A stretch of DNA of 64,000 nucleotides, from assembly GCF_900100765.1 (NCBI RefSeq), contig NZ_FNFO01000006.1:296225-360224 (forward strand), given 5' to 3'. The stretch comes from Catalinimonas alkaloidigena (lineage in GTDB: Bacteria; Bacteroidota; Bacteroidia; Cytophagales; Flexibacteraceae). Below the pieces are notes generated by a model. That model did no database searches and was not told the DNA's origin. It worked only from the letters and a program-made list of their open reading frames with translations. A program made the translations under genes and the position numbers. Below, piece after piece: positions 42,764 through 52,438 of this stretch (the first letter of the stretch is position 1; each line of letters opens with the position of its first letter).

Positions 42764-43378
42764 ATGAGTACCGCCAGTCCCGAAGCGCTGTGGATGACAT
42801 TTTTAGCGGGTGATGAAGTCGCGTTCACAAGCCTTTACCGAGCCTTTTACCGTGATCTGTTCAAGTACGGCTGCCGTCTTCTGCACGACGACGACCAAGC
42901 CCAGAATCTTATTCACGAACTGTTTCTGGACCTCTGGGACAAGCGTGCTCAGCTATCCAGCGTCCACTCGGTCCGGGCCTACCTGCTGGTAGCATACCGC
43001 CACCGCATCCTGCGTTTTCTGGATACGGCCCGACGATATCCGCTGAAAAGCCTGAACGAAGTGACCGCCCTGCCGCAACTGGGTTTTACGTTTTCGCCCG
43101 AGGATTTTCTGATCGACGAAGAACACGACCAGGCCAAGAAAGAACGGCTGGTGCAGGCCATTAACCAACTGACCGATCGCCAGCGCGAAATCATCTACCT
43201 GCGCTACTACCGCGACTTGAGCCTGCCTGAAATTGCCGAGGCCCTTTCCATCAACTACCAGTCGGTGGCCAATCACCTGCAACGCGCTTTTGCCGTGCTT
43301 CGCCAGGATAAGGCCCTGCGCATTGCCCTGGAACTTTCCAGTCTGGCGCTGCCCCTGTTGTGGTGGTTTTTGCACTAA
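42764..43378 (+). CDS. ECF sigma factor of the PUL
   Basis: This 204-residue ECF sigma factor is of the Bacteroidota SusC-linked type. Region 2 (LYRAFYRDLFKYGCRLLHDDDQAQNLIHELFLDLW) and region 4 (LTDRQREIIYLRYYRDLSLPEIAEALSINYQSVANHLQRAF) are both complete. A hydrophobic C-terminal tail (LALPLLWWFLH) is common in this subgroup. It is followed by a FecR-type anti-sigma factor and a SusC with an STN domain, so it should be activated by outer-membrane ligand binding and transcribe the PUL. Confidence 0.93.
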   Translation: MSTASPEALWMTFLAGDEVAFTSLYRAFYRDLFKYGCRLLHDDDQAQNLIHELFLDLWDKRAQLSSVHSVRAYLLVAYRHRILRFLDTARRYPLKSLNEVTALPQLGFTFSPEDFLIDEEHDQAKKERLVQAINQLTDRQREIIYLRYYRDLSLPEIAEALSINYQSVANHLQRAFAVLRQDKALRIALELSSLALPLLWWFLH

Positions 43379-43380
43379 AA

Positions 43381-43411
43381 CAGCTTTTTTAATTTTTTTT
43401 CTGAAAAGCTG
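43381..43411 (+). other. Inverted repeat between sigma and anti-sigma genes
   Basis: CAGCTTTT (43381-43388) pairs with AAAAGCTG (43404-43411) around a T-rich 15-base loop. It may act as an attenuator or weak terminator that lowers anti-sigma expression; it could also be incidental. Confidence 0.35.
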
Positions 43412-43460
43412 GGTAAAAAAGAAGATCCCCGTATCCCTTCTCTGAAAGCCTATTGCACAG

Positions 43461-44411
43461 ATGAAAGCCGACCGCTCTTCTTCCCGCCGTTCTCTATTTT
43501 GGGACTTCCGCCCTAAACGCCGGAAAGAAGAACGCACGAATGATCCGCTGGCCGGCTTACGGTTTCAGGAAGCGCTGCCCTCCGACCGGGAGGTTTCGGA
43601 CGCGGAAATCGACCGGCAGGTCGCCCGGCTGCAAACGAAACTTCGGCAACGCCGTGATCAGACGGCCCGGTCGCACTCGCTGAGGCCCTGGCTGCCCCGC
43701 GTGGCCGCCGTACTGGCAGGCATCATGGTGGTGGGCAGCGCGCTTTTCTGGCTCCTGCACGCCCAAACCGTGCGCGTCGAAACGGCTTTTGGCGAAACGA
43801 AAGTATTCTGGTTGCCCGACAGTTCCCGGGTTACTCTGAATGCCCACTCTTCGCTGACCTACACGGCCGATTGGGAAGAAGGCACCACGCGGGAAGTGCA
43901 CCTGGAAGGCGAAGCGTTCTTTTCTGTGCGGAAGCAACAAACTGCCACAGGACGGGTAAAATTTGTCGTGCATACCGAAGACGTCCACGTCGAAGTACTG
44001 GGCACGGAATTCAACGTCCGGCAGCGTCGTGACCAGACCCAGGTGATGCTGGAAGAAGGGTCGGTCCGGTTGCGCGTGAAGGAACACCCGCACGAGATTC
44101 TGATGCAGCCCGGCGATCTGGTGGAGGTGCTGCCGCGCACCCATGAAGTCCAGCAGCGCATCGTGAATCCGGAACGCTATTCGTCGTGGAAACAACATCA
44201 GTGGATTTTAAACAATACATCGCTTCAGGAAATTGCCGGGCGGATTGAAGAGTTGTACGGCCTGCCGGTCCGACTACCCGATTCGGCCACGGCTCACCTG
44301 CAACTGACCGGCACCTTTCCGACCGGAGAACTGACGAAACTCCTGGACGTTCTTTCGGCCTCCACCGGCTTGCAGGTCGAACAACAGAAAGACCAGATTC
44401 TGCTGCATTAG
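43461..44411 (+). CDS. FecR family anti-sigma factor (DUF4974 C-terminus)
   Basis: This 316-residue single-pass membrane protein has a cytoplasmic N-terminus, a membrane helix at about 82-101, and the FecR domain (VETAFGETKVFWLPDSSRVTLNAHSSLTY, VHLEGEAFFSV, VEVLGTEFNVRQ). A C-terminal DUF4974 domain (WILNNTSLQEIAGRIEELYGLPVRL) interacts with the STN domain of the partner receptor. It transmits ligand binding at SusC to the sigma factor. It lies 82 bases after the sigma gene and 34 before susC. Confidence 0.93.
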   Translation: MKADRSSSRRSLFWDFRPKRRKEERTNDPLAGLRFQEALPSDREVSDAEIDRQVARLQTKLRQRRDQTARSHSLRPWLPRVAAVLAGIMVVGSALFWLLHAQTVRVETAFGETKVFWLPDSSRVTLNAHSSLTYTADWEEGTTREVHLEGEAFFSVRKQQTATGRVKFVVHTEDVHVEVLGTEFNVRQRRDQTQVMLEEGSVRLRVKEHPHEILMQPGDLVEVLPRTHEVQQRIVNPERYSSWKQHQWILNNTSLQEIAGRIEELYGLPVRLPDSATAHLQLTGTFPTGELTKLLDVLSASTGLQVEQQKDQILLH

Positions 44412-44445
44412 CGGCAAACTCCTTTTTATCTCAAACACCCCTACC

Positions 44446-47400
44446 ATGAAGTACGCACTACCGTGTTTCACAAGAGAGGTCTGTGCCTTGCTCATGCTTA
44501 TGAGCACTGCCCTTCCCCTCCACGCTCAGTCGCTCGTGATGGCCAATGCCCATCCGCCCACCACGTCACCGCTTGCACAGCCCGATGCGCGATCGTTACG
44601 GGACGAATTGCAGGTGCTAGAGCGACGATTTAACATCACATTCACTTACGTGTCCGACTTGTTGGAAGGGCGAAAAGTTCAAGTACACCCCCGTGAGTCA
44701 AACAACGTGGAGGTAATCCTGAAAGAACTTCTGCAGGAAACCGGCCTGAGCTACCGCAAGGTAGACGAACATTATTACGTCATTGTGCGGCAGACGCAGC
44801 CCTCGACGCCACACCGGTATCCACATCCGCAGCGGCAGTCGTTCGAAGAACAGTTGAACCTGCAGCAACGTCCGCCTGCGTTTGCTCTGCCGGTCCTGCA
44901 CCGACCGGAAGCGCGGGTCAGTGGTCGGGTAGTCGATGCCTCGGGCGAAGGCGTTCCGGGCGTCAACATCTTGGAGAAAGGCACCAGCAACGGCACCATC
45001 TCGGACGTAGAAGGCAACTTTACGTTAAACGTGGCGGAAAACGCCGTACTGGTCTTCAGTGCCGTCGGGTACCTGGCGCAGGAGGTTGCCGTCGGCCAGC
45101 AATCGGTAATTTCCGTTACGCTGGAGGACGATGTAAAAGCCCTGGACGAGGTCGTCATCGTCGGGTATGGAAACCAGGAGCGCCGGAACGTTACGGGTGC
45201 CATTGCTACGGTGAAAACAGCCGCTATCAAAGACCTTCCTCTGACCAGCGCCGACCAGAAACTCTCCGGACAGGTGGCCGGGGTGCAGGTGAAACAAGCC
45301 ACGGGCGCGCCCGGCGGCGGAGTCGTGATTCGTGTGCGGGGCTCGGGTTCCATCGGGGCGGGCGATGATCCGCTTTACGTCATCGACGGATTTCCGGTCA
45401 CCAACAACTACAGCCAGTTTTCCAATCCACTCAGCACCCTCAATCCGGACGACATCGAATCGATTACCGTGCTGAAAGATGCCTCGTCGACGGCCATCTA
45501 CGGCTCGCGGGGCTCGAACGGGGTCATCCTCATTACGACCAAGAAAGCAAAAGCGGGGATCTCGTCCATCGAGTTTTCCTCGTACGTCGGGCTGCAACAA
45601 ATTCCCGACCGCAACAAGATCAAGATGATGAACGCCCAACAGTTTGCCCAATGGCGTGTAGAGCACCGCCAAGACATGGCGGCCTACCAGGGTGTACCCT
45701 TCGACCCGAGCACCGTTCCGGCCGAATACCAGAATCCCGCCAGCCTGGGGGCCGGCACCAACTGGTTCGAAGAAATGACGCGCGTGGCGCCCATGCAGAA
45801 CTACAACCTGACGCTGACCAACGGCACTGAAAAATGGCGCACGCTGGTCTCAGCCGGGTACTTCAACCAACAAGGCACCGTACTGAACTCTTCGTTCGAG
45901 CGGTACTCGCTCCGGGTCAACTTCGAGGGCCATCCGCACGAACGCGTCACGGTAGGCGTCAACATGAACCCTTCGTACACGCTGCGGAAAATTGCCAATA
46001 CGGAAGGACACTTTAACAGTGCGCTCCTGACACAAGGGTTGCTCAACAGTCCCCTGCCGCCGGTGTACCAGCCTGACGGAAGCTTTACGCCCACGATTAC
46101 GTCGACCGATGTATTCGCCAACTCTAACCCCGTCAACGCGCTGGTCAATACAGTCAACAACCAGAATTCACTACGCATTTTGTCGAACATTTACGCGGAC
46201 GTTGAAATCCTTACCGGGCTGCATCTGAAGTCGACCTTCAATGTCGACCTGAATGCCGATCGCTCCAATTATTTCCTACCTTCCTACGTCGGGTCGTTCC
46301 GCAGCCCACCGCCCCAACTGGCCACCGGCAACGTAGGATCTTCTCAGCGCCTCAACTGGCTGAACGAAAACACGCTGTCGTACGACCGGACGTTCGGCAA
46401 GCACGAACTGAGCGCGCTGGTGGGCTACACCATTCAGAACGAGCGGATGGAGTCGAACACGACCTCGGGCACGGGCTACCCGAACGACGTGGTGCAGACC
46501 ATCAACGCCGCCAATCAGGTAACGGCGACGGCCGATGTGCAGGCGTGGCGCCTCCTCTCTTATCTGGGTCGGGTCAACTATTCGTTTCAGAGCAAGTACA
46601 TCCTGACCGCTGCCATTCGGAGCGATGGCTCTTCCCGCTTCGGCCCGAACAACCGCTGGGCGGCGTTCCCTTCCATCGGGGCGGGCTGGACCCTCTCGCA
46701 GGAAAGCTTCTTTCCGACCAACCCCTGGGTTGGCGACCTGAAGCTACGGGCAAGCTATGGGCTGGCCGGCAACAACTCGATCGGGAATTACACCTACATT
46801 CCGGGCATCGTGAGCGACAATTACGTGCTGGGCGGCGGGCTGGCCAACGGCTTTTACCTCAACTCTCTCTCGAACGCCAACCTGGGTTGGGAAAGCTCCA
46901 AGCAACTGGACATCGGGCTGGATGTCAGCTTCTTCAACAACCGCGTCTCGCTGGTGGGCGAATACTACCGCCGCTACACCCAGAGCATGCTGCAACAGAT
47001 CAGCATTCCGTCTTCGTCGGGCTATAGCAGCATCATTTCCAACATTGGGAACGTGCTGAACCGGGGCGTAGAAATCACCATCAGCTCGCGCAACACGCCC
47101 GAACGGGCGGTCAAATGGGATACCGACTTCAACATTGCCTTTAACCGCAACACCGTCCTCGACCTGGGCGACCGCGAGCAGATCATTTCCGGCGACGTAA
47201 GCACCAACATTTCGACTGTGGGTAACCCCATGGGCATGTTCTATGGCTACCAGTTCGAAGGCATTTTCATGAACCAGCAGGAGCTGGACAATTCGCCGCA
47301 CCAGTCGGGGCAGATTGTCGGGACGGTCAAGTACCGCGACGTGAACGGCGACGGCACCATCTCGACCCTCGACCGTACGCAAATCGGCAATCCGTACCCG

Positions 47401-47886
47401 AAGTTCACCTTCGGGCTGACCAACCGGGTCACGTTTAAAAACTGGGACCTGTCGGTTCTGGCCAACGGTTCGTACGGGGCGCAGATCATGGACCTCTACA
47501 AACGCTTTACAACCAACCTGGACGGCGTATTTAATGTGGAAGCGGAAGTGATGGACCGCTACCGTTCGCCAGAACAACCGGGCAATGGTTTGCTGCCGAC
47601 GACAGTGGCCAGCACGGCCCTGGCACGGGAAGTCAATTCACTTTGGGTGAAAGATGCTTCTTACGTATCAGTACGCAACGTGACGCTGGGCTACACCCTC
47701 ACGACCAAGGCGATCAGCAGCATCCGGGCTTACCTGAGTGTACAAAACGCGCTGATGTTTTCGCCCTACCACGGCGGCTGGCCCGAAGTGAGTTACAACG
47801 GCAGCAACTCCCTCGCTCCCGGCGTCAACTACACCAGCTACCCGGTGGCGCGCACGTATACAATCGGTGTCAACCTACGTTTCTAA
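44446..47886 (+). CDS. SusC/RagA-type TonB-linked outer-membrane transporter with STN domain
   Basis: This 1146-residue protein has a signal peptide (ending PLHAQ). An STN domain at about 50-110 (LERRFNITFTYVSDLL, YVIVR) is the contact for the FecR partner. A carboxypeptidase-like beta domain at about 163-240 (VSGRVVDASGEGVPGVNILEKGT) follows, then the SusC signature (DEVVIVGYGNQERRNVTGAI) and the plug with IRVRGSGSIGAGDDPLYVIDG and LKDASSTAIYGSRGSNGVI. A ~22-strand barrel ends YTIGVNLRF. It imports oligosaccharides together with the SusD lipoprotein encoded 12 bases downstream. Confidence 0.95.
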   Translation: MKYALPCFTREVCALLMLMSTALPLHAQSLVMANAHPPTTSPLAQPDARSLRDELQVLERRFNITFTYVSDLLEGRKVQVHPRESNNVEVILKELLQETGLSYRKVDEHYYVIVRQTQPSTPHRYPHPQRQSFEEQLNLQQRPPAFALPVLHRPEARVSGRVVDASGEGVPGVNILEKGTSNGTISDVEGNFTLNVAENAVLVFSAVGYLAQEVAVGQQSVISVTLEDDVKALDEVVIVGYGNQERRNVTGAIATVKTAAIKDLPLTSADQKLSGQVAGVQVKQATGAPGGGVVIRVRGSGSIGAGDDPLYVIDGFPVTNNYSQFSNPLSTLNPDDIESITVLKDASSTAIYGSRGSNGVILITTKKAKAGISSIEFSSYVGLQQIPDRNKIKMMNAQQFAQWRVEHRQDMAAYQGVPFDPSTVPAEYQNPASLGAGTNWFEEMTRVAPMQNYNLTLTNGTEKWRTLVSAGYFNQQGTVLNSSFERYSLRVNFEGHPHERVTVGVNMNPSYTLRKIANTEGHFNSALLTQGLLNSPLPPVYQPDGSFTPTITSTDVFANSNPVNALVNTVNNQNSLRILSNIYADVEILTGLHLKSTFNVDLNADRSNYFLPSYVGSFRSPPPQLATGNVGSSQRLNWLNENTLSYDRTFGKHELSALVGYTIQNERMESNTTSGTGYPNDVVQTINAANQVTATADVQAWRLLSYLGRVNYSFQSKYILTAAIRSDGSSRFGPNNRWAAFPSIGAGWTLSQESFFPTNPWVGDLKLRASYGLAGNNSIGNYTYIPGIVSDNYVLGGGLANGFYLNSLSNANLGWESSKQLDIGLDVSFFNNRVSLVGEYYRRYTQSMLQQISIPSSSGYSSIISNIGNVLNRGVEITISSRNTPERAVKWDTDFNIAFNRNTVLDLGDREQIISGDVSTNISTVGNPMGMFYGYQFEGIFMNQQELDNSPHQSGQIVGTVKYRDVNGDGTISTLDRTQIGNPYPKFTFGLTNRVTFKNWDLSVLANGSYGAQIMDLYKRFTTNLDGVFNVEAEVMDRYRSPEQPGNGLLPTTVASTALAREVNSLWVKDASYVSVRNVTLGYTLTTKAISSIRAYLSVQNALMFSPYHGGWPEVSYNGSNSLAPGVNYTSYPVARTYTIGVNLRF

Positions 47887-47898
47887 CCCCTACCCGCC

Positions 47899-49353
47899 AT
47901 GAAAAAACTTACTTATATTCTTCTGTTTACTGCGGCCGGACTCTGCTGGCAGTGCGGCAACGACTACCTCGACATTGAGCCGGAGACGTACCAGTCGGGC
48001 AACAACTTCTTCCAGACGCCCGAGCAATTCAATCAGGCCCTTAATGCTGCATACGAGCCCCTGCAGGGAATTTACAACAATCAGTTCTGGGCGCTGGCCG
48101 AGATGCGTTCGGACAATACGTCGTACCAGTACAATACCGGCGACCGCTCCGGCTTTGCGCTGGAAGAGATCGACACGTTCCGAGAGCTGCCCGACAATAC
48201 CTACCTCGGTTCATTCTTTTCGGCCAGTTACGAGGCCATCTCGCGCTGCAACGTGATCATCGGACGTATAGCCGACGCGCCGGTCGACGACGCTACCCGC
48301 CAACAGGTGTTGGGTGAGGCGCATTTCCTGCGTGCCTTTTACTACTTCAACCTGGTGCGTGTGTTCGGTGAAGTCCCTCTGGTGTTGGCAGAGGTCCAAA
48401 GCGTAGCTGAATCGTTCAACACGGCTGAGCGCCGGTCGGTTGCTGAGGTTTACGCCGCCATTGTACAAGATGCGATGCAGGCTAGGGATAATTTGCCCCT
48501 CAGCTACAACGCAGCCAACCTAGGACGTGCAACGCAAGGGACTGCCCGATGCCTGCTGGCGGAAGTGTACGTGACGCAACAGCAGTTCAGCAATGCGGTC
48601 ACCGAGTTGCAGGCGCTGGTAGCCTCAAACCAGTATCAACTGTATGCCTCTTATGCCGATAACTTCTCCGTTGCCATGAAAAACGGCGTCGAATCGATCT
48701 TCGAAGTGCAGTACATGGAAGGCCCCAACGGCGAATACAGCGGCTTTATCTACACGTTTGCCCCTTACAACTCGGGCGATGCCGTCGCCGGGTTTGCGGT
48801 AGCCAGTGGCGCATTTGCCGGGTGGAACATCCCGACGCAGGACCTGCTCGATTCGTACGAAGAAGGCGACCTGCGCAAAGAAGCTTCCGTCGGCTTTTAC
48901 ACCGATTCGGCCAGTGGTGACGTAATTCCCTACGTGAAAAAGTACCAGAGCTCCCACGCCGTACGATACCAGACGGGTAACAATTTTCCGATCTACCGCT
49001 ATAGCGATGCGTTGCTGATGCTGGCCGAAGCGCTAAACGAAGTGGGCTTTCAACAAGGCGGCGAAGCCTTCAATCTCATCAATCAGGTACGTAACCGCGC
49101 CGGGTTGCCCGATGTGGTCGCCGACTCACAGGAATCCTTCCGGGCGGCCGTGGCGCACGAGCGTCGGATCGAACTGGCCTTTGAAGACCACCGCTGGTTC
49201 GATCTGCTTCGCACCGGACAGGCTGTCCCCGTGATGGAAGCGCATGCGCAGGAAGAGAAGGCGCTGAAGTCGTACCTGGTGCCGTCGGCCTATGCGCAAA
49301 TCCGGCTACTCTATCCCTACCCGCAACGCGAAACCCAACTGACCGGCCAGTAG
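47899..49353 (+). CDS. SusD/RagB family surface glycan-binding lipoprotein
   Basis: This 484-residue lipoprotein has its lipid-attachment Cys in GLCWQCGNDYLD. The SusD-like N-terminal TPR region carries DYLDIEPETYQ, the YEAISRCNVIIGRI and EAHFLRAFYYFNLVRVFGEVPLV signatures. The C-terminal RagB domain has FPIYRYSDALLMLAEALNEVG and VAHERRIELAFEDHRWFDLLRTG. It caps the SusC barrel and captures the glycan. Position and spacing fit a canonical susCD pair. Confidence 0.95.
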   Translation: MKKLTYILLFTAAGLCWQCGNDYLDIEPETYQSGNNFFQTPEQFNQALNAAYEPLQGIYNNQFWALAEMRSDNTSYQYNTGDRSGFALEEIDTFRELPDNTYLGSFFSASYEAISRCNVIIGRIADAPVDDATRQQVLGEAHFLRAFYYFNLVRVFGEVPLVLAEVQSVAESFNTAERRSVAEVYAAIVQDAMQARDNLPLSYNAANLGRATQGTARCLLAEVYVTQQQFSNAVTELQALVASNQYQLYASYADNFSVAMKNGVESIFEVQYMEGPNGEYSGFIYTFAPYNSGDAVAGFAVASGAFAGWNIPTQDLLDSYEEGDLRKEASVGFYTDSASGDVIPYVKKYQSSHAVRYQTGNNFPIYRYSDALLMLAEALNEVGFQQGGEAFNLINQVRNRAGLPDVVADSQESFRAAVAHERRIELAFEDHRWFDLLRTGQAVPVMEAHAQEEKALKSYLVPSAYAQIRLLYPYPQRETQLTGQ

Positions 49354-49393
49354 CCTAAGCTAGACGCTGCCGCCCTGTTTTAGTAGTCCCTAT

Positions 49394-52288
49394 ATGTTTC
49401 ACCGTACCGTTTGCTGCATGCCCCTTCGCCTTTGTTTACTTCAGCTTCTCCTTATTATTGCTTTCCGGCCGCTGCAAGCCCAGCCCATCACGGAGGGAGC
49501 CTTGTCGGAAAGCACCTTTACACTCCCCCCCGATCAATACGGCATCCGTTGCTGGTGGTGGTGGCTGAACGGAAACGTCACGAAGGAGGTCATCACGCGC
49601 GACCTGGAGGCGATCAAGGCCAAGGGGTTTAGCGGCGCCTGCATCTTCGACGCGGGTGGGGCCGAACAGCGGGGCAACGCGCAAGTTCCGGAAGGACCGA
49701 TGTTCGGGTCTCCGGCGTGGCAGGCACTTTACCTCCATGCTGTGCAGGAAGCCAATCGGCTGGGGTTGGTGCTGAGCATGAGCATCCAGAGCGGCTGGAA
49801 CCTGGGCGGCCCCGACGTTACGCCCGCCGAAGCTGCCAAGCAACTCACGTGGTCGGAAGTGACGGTCAAAGGACCGATGCGGTACAAAGCGGTATTGCAC
49901 GGGCCACCGAGCAAGGATGAGTATTACCGCGACATCACGGTGATGGCCTTTCCTAAACCCGCGGCGCATGTGCCCATTCAGCATTTGCCGGCCAAAGCGG
50001 GCATCGTAGAGCTGGGTGGGTCCGCACCGGATACCCGTTTTTTACTGACGGATACGGTGGTGGCGGGAGAAGAGGCGGCGGTACAGCCTGCGCAGATCGT
50101 GAACCTGACGGACCGGATGGATGCACAAGGCCGCCTGGAATGGAAAGTACCGAAGGGAGAATGGACCATCATGCGGTTTGGCTATACGCCCACCGGCGCG
50201 GAAGTATCGACCTCCAGCGGGCAATGGCAGGGACGGGTGCTCGATCCGCTTTCTGCCGACAAGTTCAACCGATATTGGAATACGCACGTGGAGCCGCTAC
50301 TCAAACTCATCGGGCCGATGGCAGGCAAAACCCTCAAGTACCTGCAAACCGACAGCTGGGAAGCGGGCGGCTGCAATTGGACCGAAACCTTCGCCCAGGA
50401 GTTTGAAAAACGGCGGGGCTATTCCCTGTGGCCCTACCTGCCGGTGGTGGCGGGACAACTGGTCGAGAACCGGGACGTAAGCAACCGGTTTCTGGCCGAC
50501 TTGCGCAAAACCATCAGCGACTGCGTAGCCGAAAACCATTACGCCGTTTTTGCCGAGCGTGCCCGGCAGTACGGCATCGGTTTGCAACCCGAATCGGCCG
50601 GACCGCATGCCGGGCCGTTCGACGGCCTGAAGAATTACGGCTACAGCGAAATCATGATGAGTGAGTTCTGGGCACCGTCGCCACACCGCCCGCTTCCGCA
50701 CAACCGCTTTTTTGTGAAGCAGGCAGCCAGTGCCGCACACATTTACGACAAGAAGTTGGTGGGAGCCGAATCGTTCACGACCATCGGTCCGCACTGGAAC
50801 GATGTGATTTGGAAAGACATGAAATCCAGTGCCGACCACGAATTTTGCGCAGGACTGAACCTCGTTTTTCTGCATACGTTCACGGCCTCGCCTAAAGCGA
50901 TGGGACTCCCTGGACAAGAATACTTTGCGGGTACCCACTTCAACCCGAACGTGACGTGGTGGAACTACGCCGACGGCTTCATCAAGTACCTAAAACGGTG
51001 CCAGTACCTGTTGCAGGAAGGCAAATCGACGGCCGATGTGCTGTACTATTACGGCGACCATGTCCCGAACATCGCCCGTCAGAAGGCCGACGATCCGGCC
51101 CAGGCCCTGCCCGAGTTCGATTACGATGTTATCAACGAAGACCGGCTCCTGGACCTTGACGTAGAAAACGGCCGCGTTGTCCTCCCCCAGGTGCTTTCGT
51201 ACCGCCTCCTCGTGTTGCCTGACCACCGGGTCCTCTCGCTGGCGGCCCTGCGGAAAGTGGCCGAACTGGTCGAGGCCGGCGCGACGGTTCTGGGCCCCAA
51301 ACCCCGCTCGACCGCCAGCCTGGTGGATTACCCCGAAAGTGTCACCGAGTTGCAAACACTGGCCGACCGCCTGTGGGGTACGGGCGAATCGGCGAAGGGC
51401 GAACAGAAAACAGGGAAAGGACGCGTGGTCTGGGGCAAAACCGCCCGGGAGGTTCTGCTGGCCGAAGGGGTGAAGCCCGATGCCGTGCTGAAGGGCACCG
51501 CCGGGCAGGTCTTCGACTATTTTCACAAGACCTGGAACGGCGACGACTATTATTTCGTGAGCAACCAGACCCCCGAAACCGTCCAACTTATGGCCACGTT
51601 TCGCGTCAGCGAACGTCAGCCTGAACTCTGGGATGCCACCACCGGAACCCACCGCCCGGCCCGGGCCTTTCGAGAAAAAGGCGGCCAGACGACGCTGCCG
51701 TTGACGATGCCCCCTTACGGTTCGGTATTCGTAGTATTCCGCCAGTCCATTCCGTCCCCAGAACAGGGAACGGCTCCCGCCAATTATCCTTCGTATGCGC
51801 CCGTCAGTACACTGTCGGGACCGTGGGAAGTGACGTTCGACCCGAAATGGGTCGCCGGAGATGCACCAACTTCCGTCACGTTCGATTCGCTGGTTTCCTG
51901 GACGACTCTGCCGCAGGAGGGCCTCCGGTACTACTCCGGCGTGGCGACGTATCGGAAAAAGTTTGATGCCCCCGCTGCTTCCGACTCGCTCTACCTGGAC
52001 TTGGGAGACGTGAAAGATGTCGGCGTGGCGCGTGTGCGGCTCAATGGCGAAGACCTCGGGCTGGTGTGGGCTCCGCCGTTCCGGGTGCCGGTACCTCCTC
52101 TGAAAAAGCAAGGCAATCAACTGGAAATTGAAGTGGTCAACACCTGGCGAAATCGTTTAATCGGCGACAGCAAAAAACCTAAAGATCAACAACTTACTAA
52201 CACAAACATCACCGTTACCCCCGCCTGGAAGCTGGAACCCTCCGGGCTGCTTGGCCCCGTTCGGCTGATACGCGCGTCGCTGCCTTAA
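49394..52288 (+). CDS. GH106-like alpha-L-rhamnosidase
   Basis: This 964-residue secreted glycosidase has a signal peptide (ending PLQAQ). The opening CWWWWLNGNVTKEVITRDLEAIKAKGFSG is typical of GH106 proteins. Further family segments are SGWNLGGPDVTPAEAAKQLTWSE, LQTDSWEAGGCNWTETFAQEF (candidate acidic catalytic residues) and VGAESFTTIGPHW. The C-terminus carries a GH2-like sugar-binding jelly roll (LYLDLGDVKDVGVARVRLNGEDLGLVWAPPFRV). GH106 enzymes release L-rhamnose, for example from rhamnogalacturonan. As the only enzyme in this small PUL, it predicts a rhamnose-containing target. Subfamily and exact linkage are not known. Confidence 0.88.
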   Translation: MFHRTVCCMPLRLCLLQLLLIIAFRPLQAQPITEGALSESTFTLPPDQYGIRCWWWWLNGNVTKEVITRDLEAIKAKGFSGACIFDAGGAEQRGNAQVPEGPMFGSPAWQALYLHAVQEANRLGLVLSMSIQSGWNLGGPDVTPAEAAKQLTWSEVTVKGPMRYKAVLHGPPSKDEYYRDITVMAFPKPAAHVPIQHLPAKAGIVELGGSAPDTRFLLTDTVVAGEEAAVQPAQIVNLTDRMDAQGRLEWKVPKGEWTIMRFGYTPTGAEVSTSSGQWQGRVLDPLSADKFNRYWNTHVEPLLKLIGPMAGKTLKYLQTDSWEAGGCNWTETFAQEFEKRRGYSLWPYLPVVAGQLVENRDVSNRFLADLRKTISDCVAENHYAVFAERARQYGIGLQPESAGPHAGPFDGLKNYGYSEIMMSEFWAPSPHRPLPHNRFFVKQAASAAHIYDKKLVGAESFTTIGPHWNDVIWKDMKSSADHEFCAGLNLVFLHTFTASPKAMGLPGQEYFAGTHFNPNVTWWNYADGFIKYLKRCQYLLQEGKSTADVLYYYGDHVPNIARQKADDPAQALPEFDYDVINEDRLLDLDVENGRVVLPQVLSYRLLVLPDHRVLSLAALRKVAELVEAGATVLGPKPRSTASLVDYPESVTELQTLADRLWGTGESAKGEQKTGKGRVVWGKTAREVLLAEGVKPDAVLKGTAGQVFDYFHKTWNGDDYYFVSNQTPETVQLMATFRVSERQPELWDATTGTHRPARAFREKGGQTTLPLTMPPYGSVFVVFRQSIPSPEQGTAPANYPSYAPVSTLSGPWEVTFDPKWVAGDAPTSVTFDSLVSWTTLPQEGLRYYSGVATYRKKFDAPAASDSLYLDLGDVKDVGVARVRLNGEDLGLVWAPPFRVPVPPLKKQGNQLEIEVVNTWRNRLIGDSKKPKDQQLTNTNITVTPAWKLEPSGLLGPVRLIRASLP

Positions 52289-52438
52289 CCACCCCTCGGC
52301 CGAGACGCACTTTGTGCCGGTGAGTATCCTCCTTCCGTCAGAATCGGAAATATTTTGCAGACCAGTGACAGGGCGGCTGCCGGTTGTCTCTGCTGAGGCG
52401 GGAGAACTGGTCAAAAACCTGTACGTTTATGCGTGTCT

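Noticed and set aside
50990..52120. Minus-strand frame (376 codons) inside the GH106-like gene
   Set aside because: Antisense shadow; the sense frame has a signal peptide and family motifs.
42672..52438. Flanking direct repeats or attachment sites around the PUL
   Set aside because: I compared the 92 bases before the sigma gene with the 150 bases before DUF58; only short matches such as TGCCGG were found, no better than chance. No integrase or tRNA is present.
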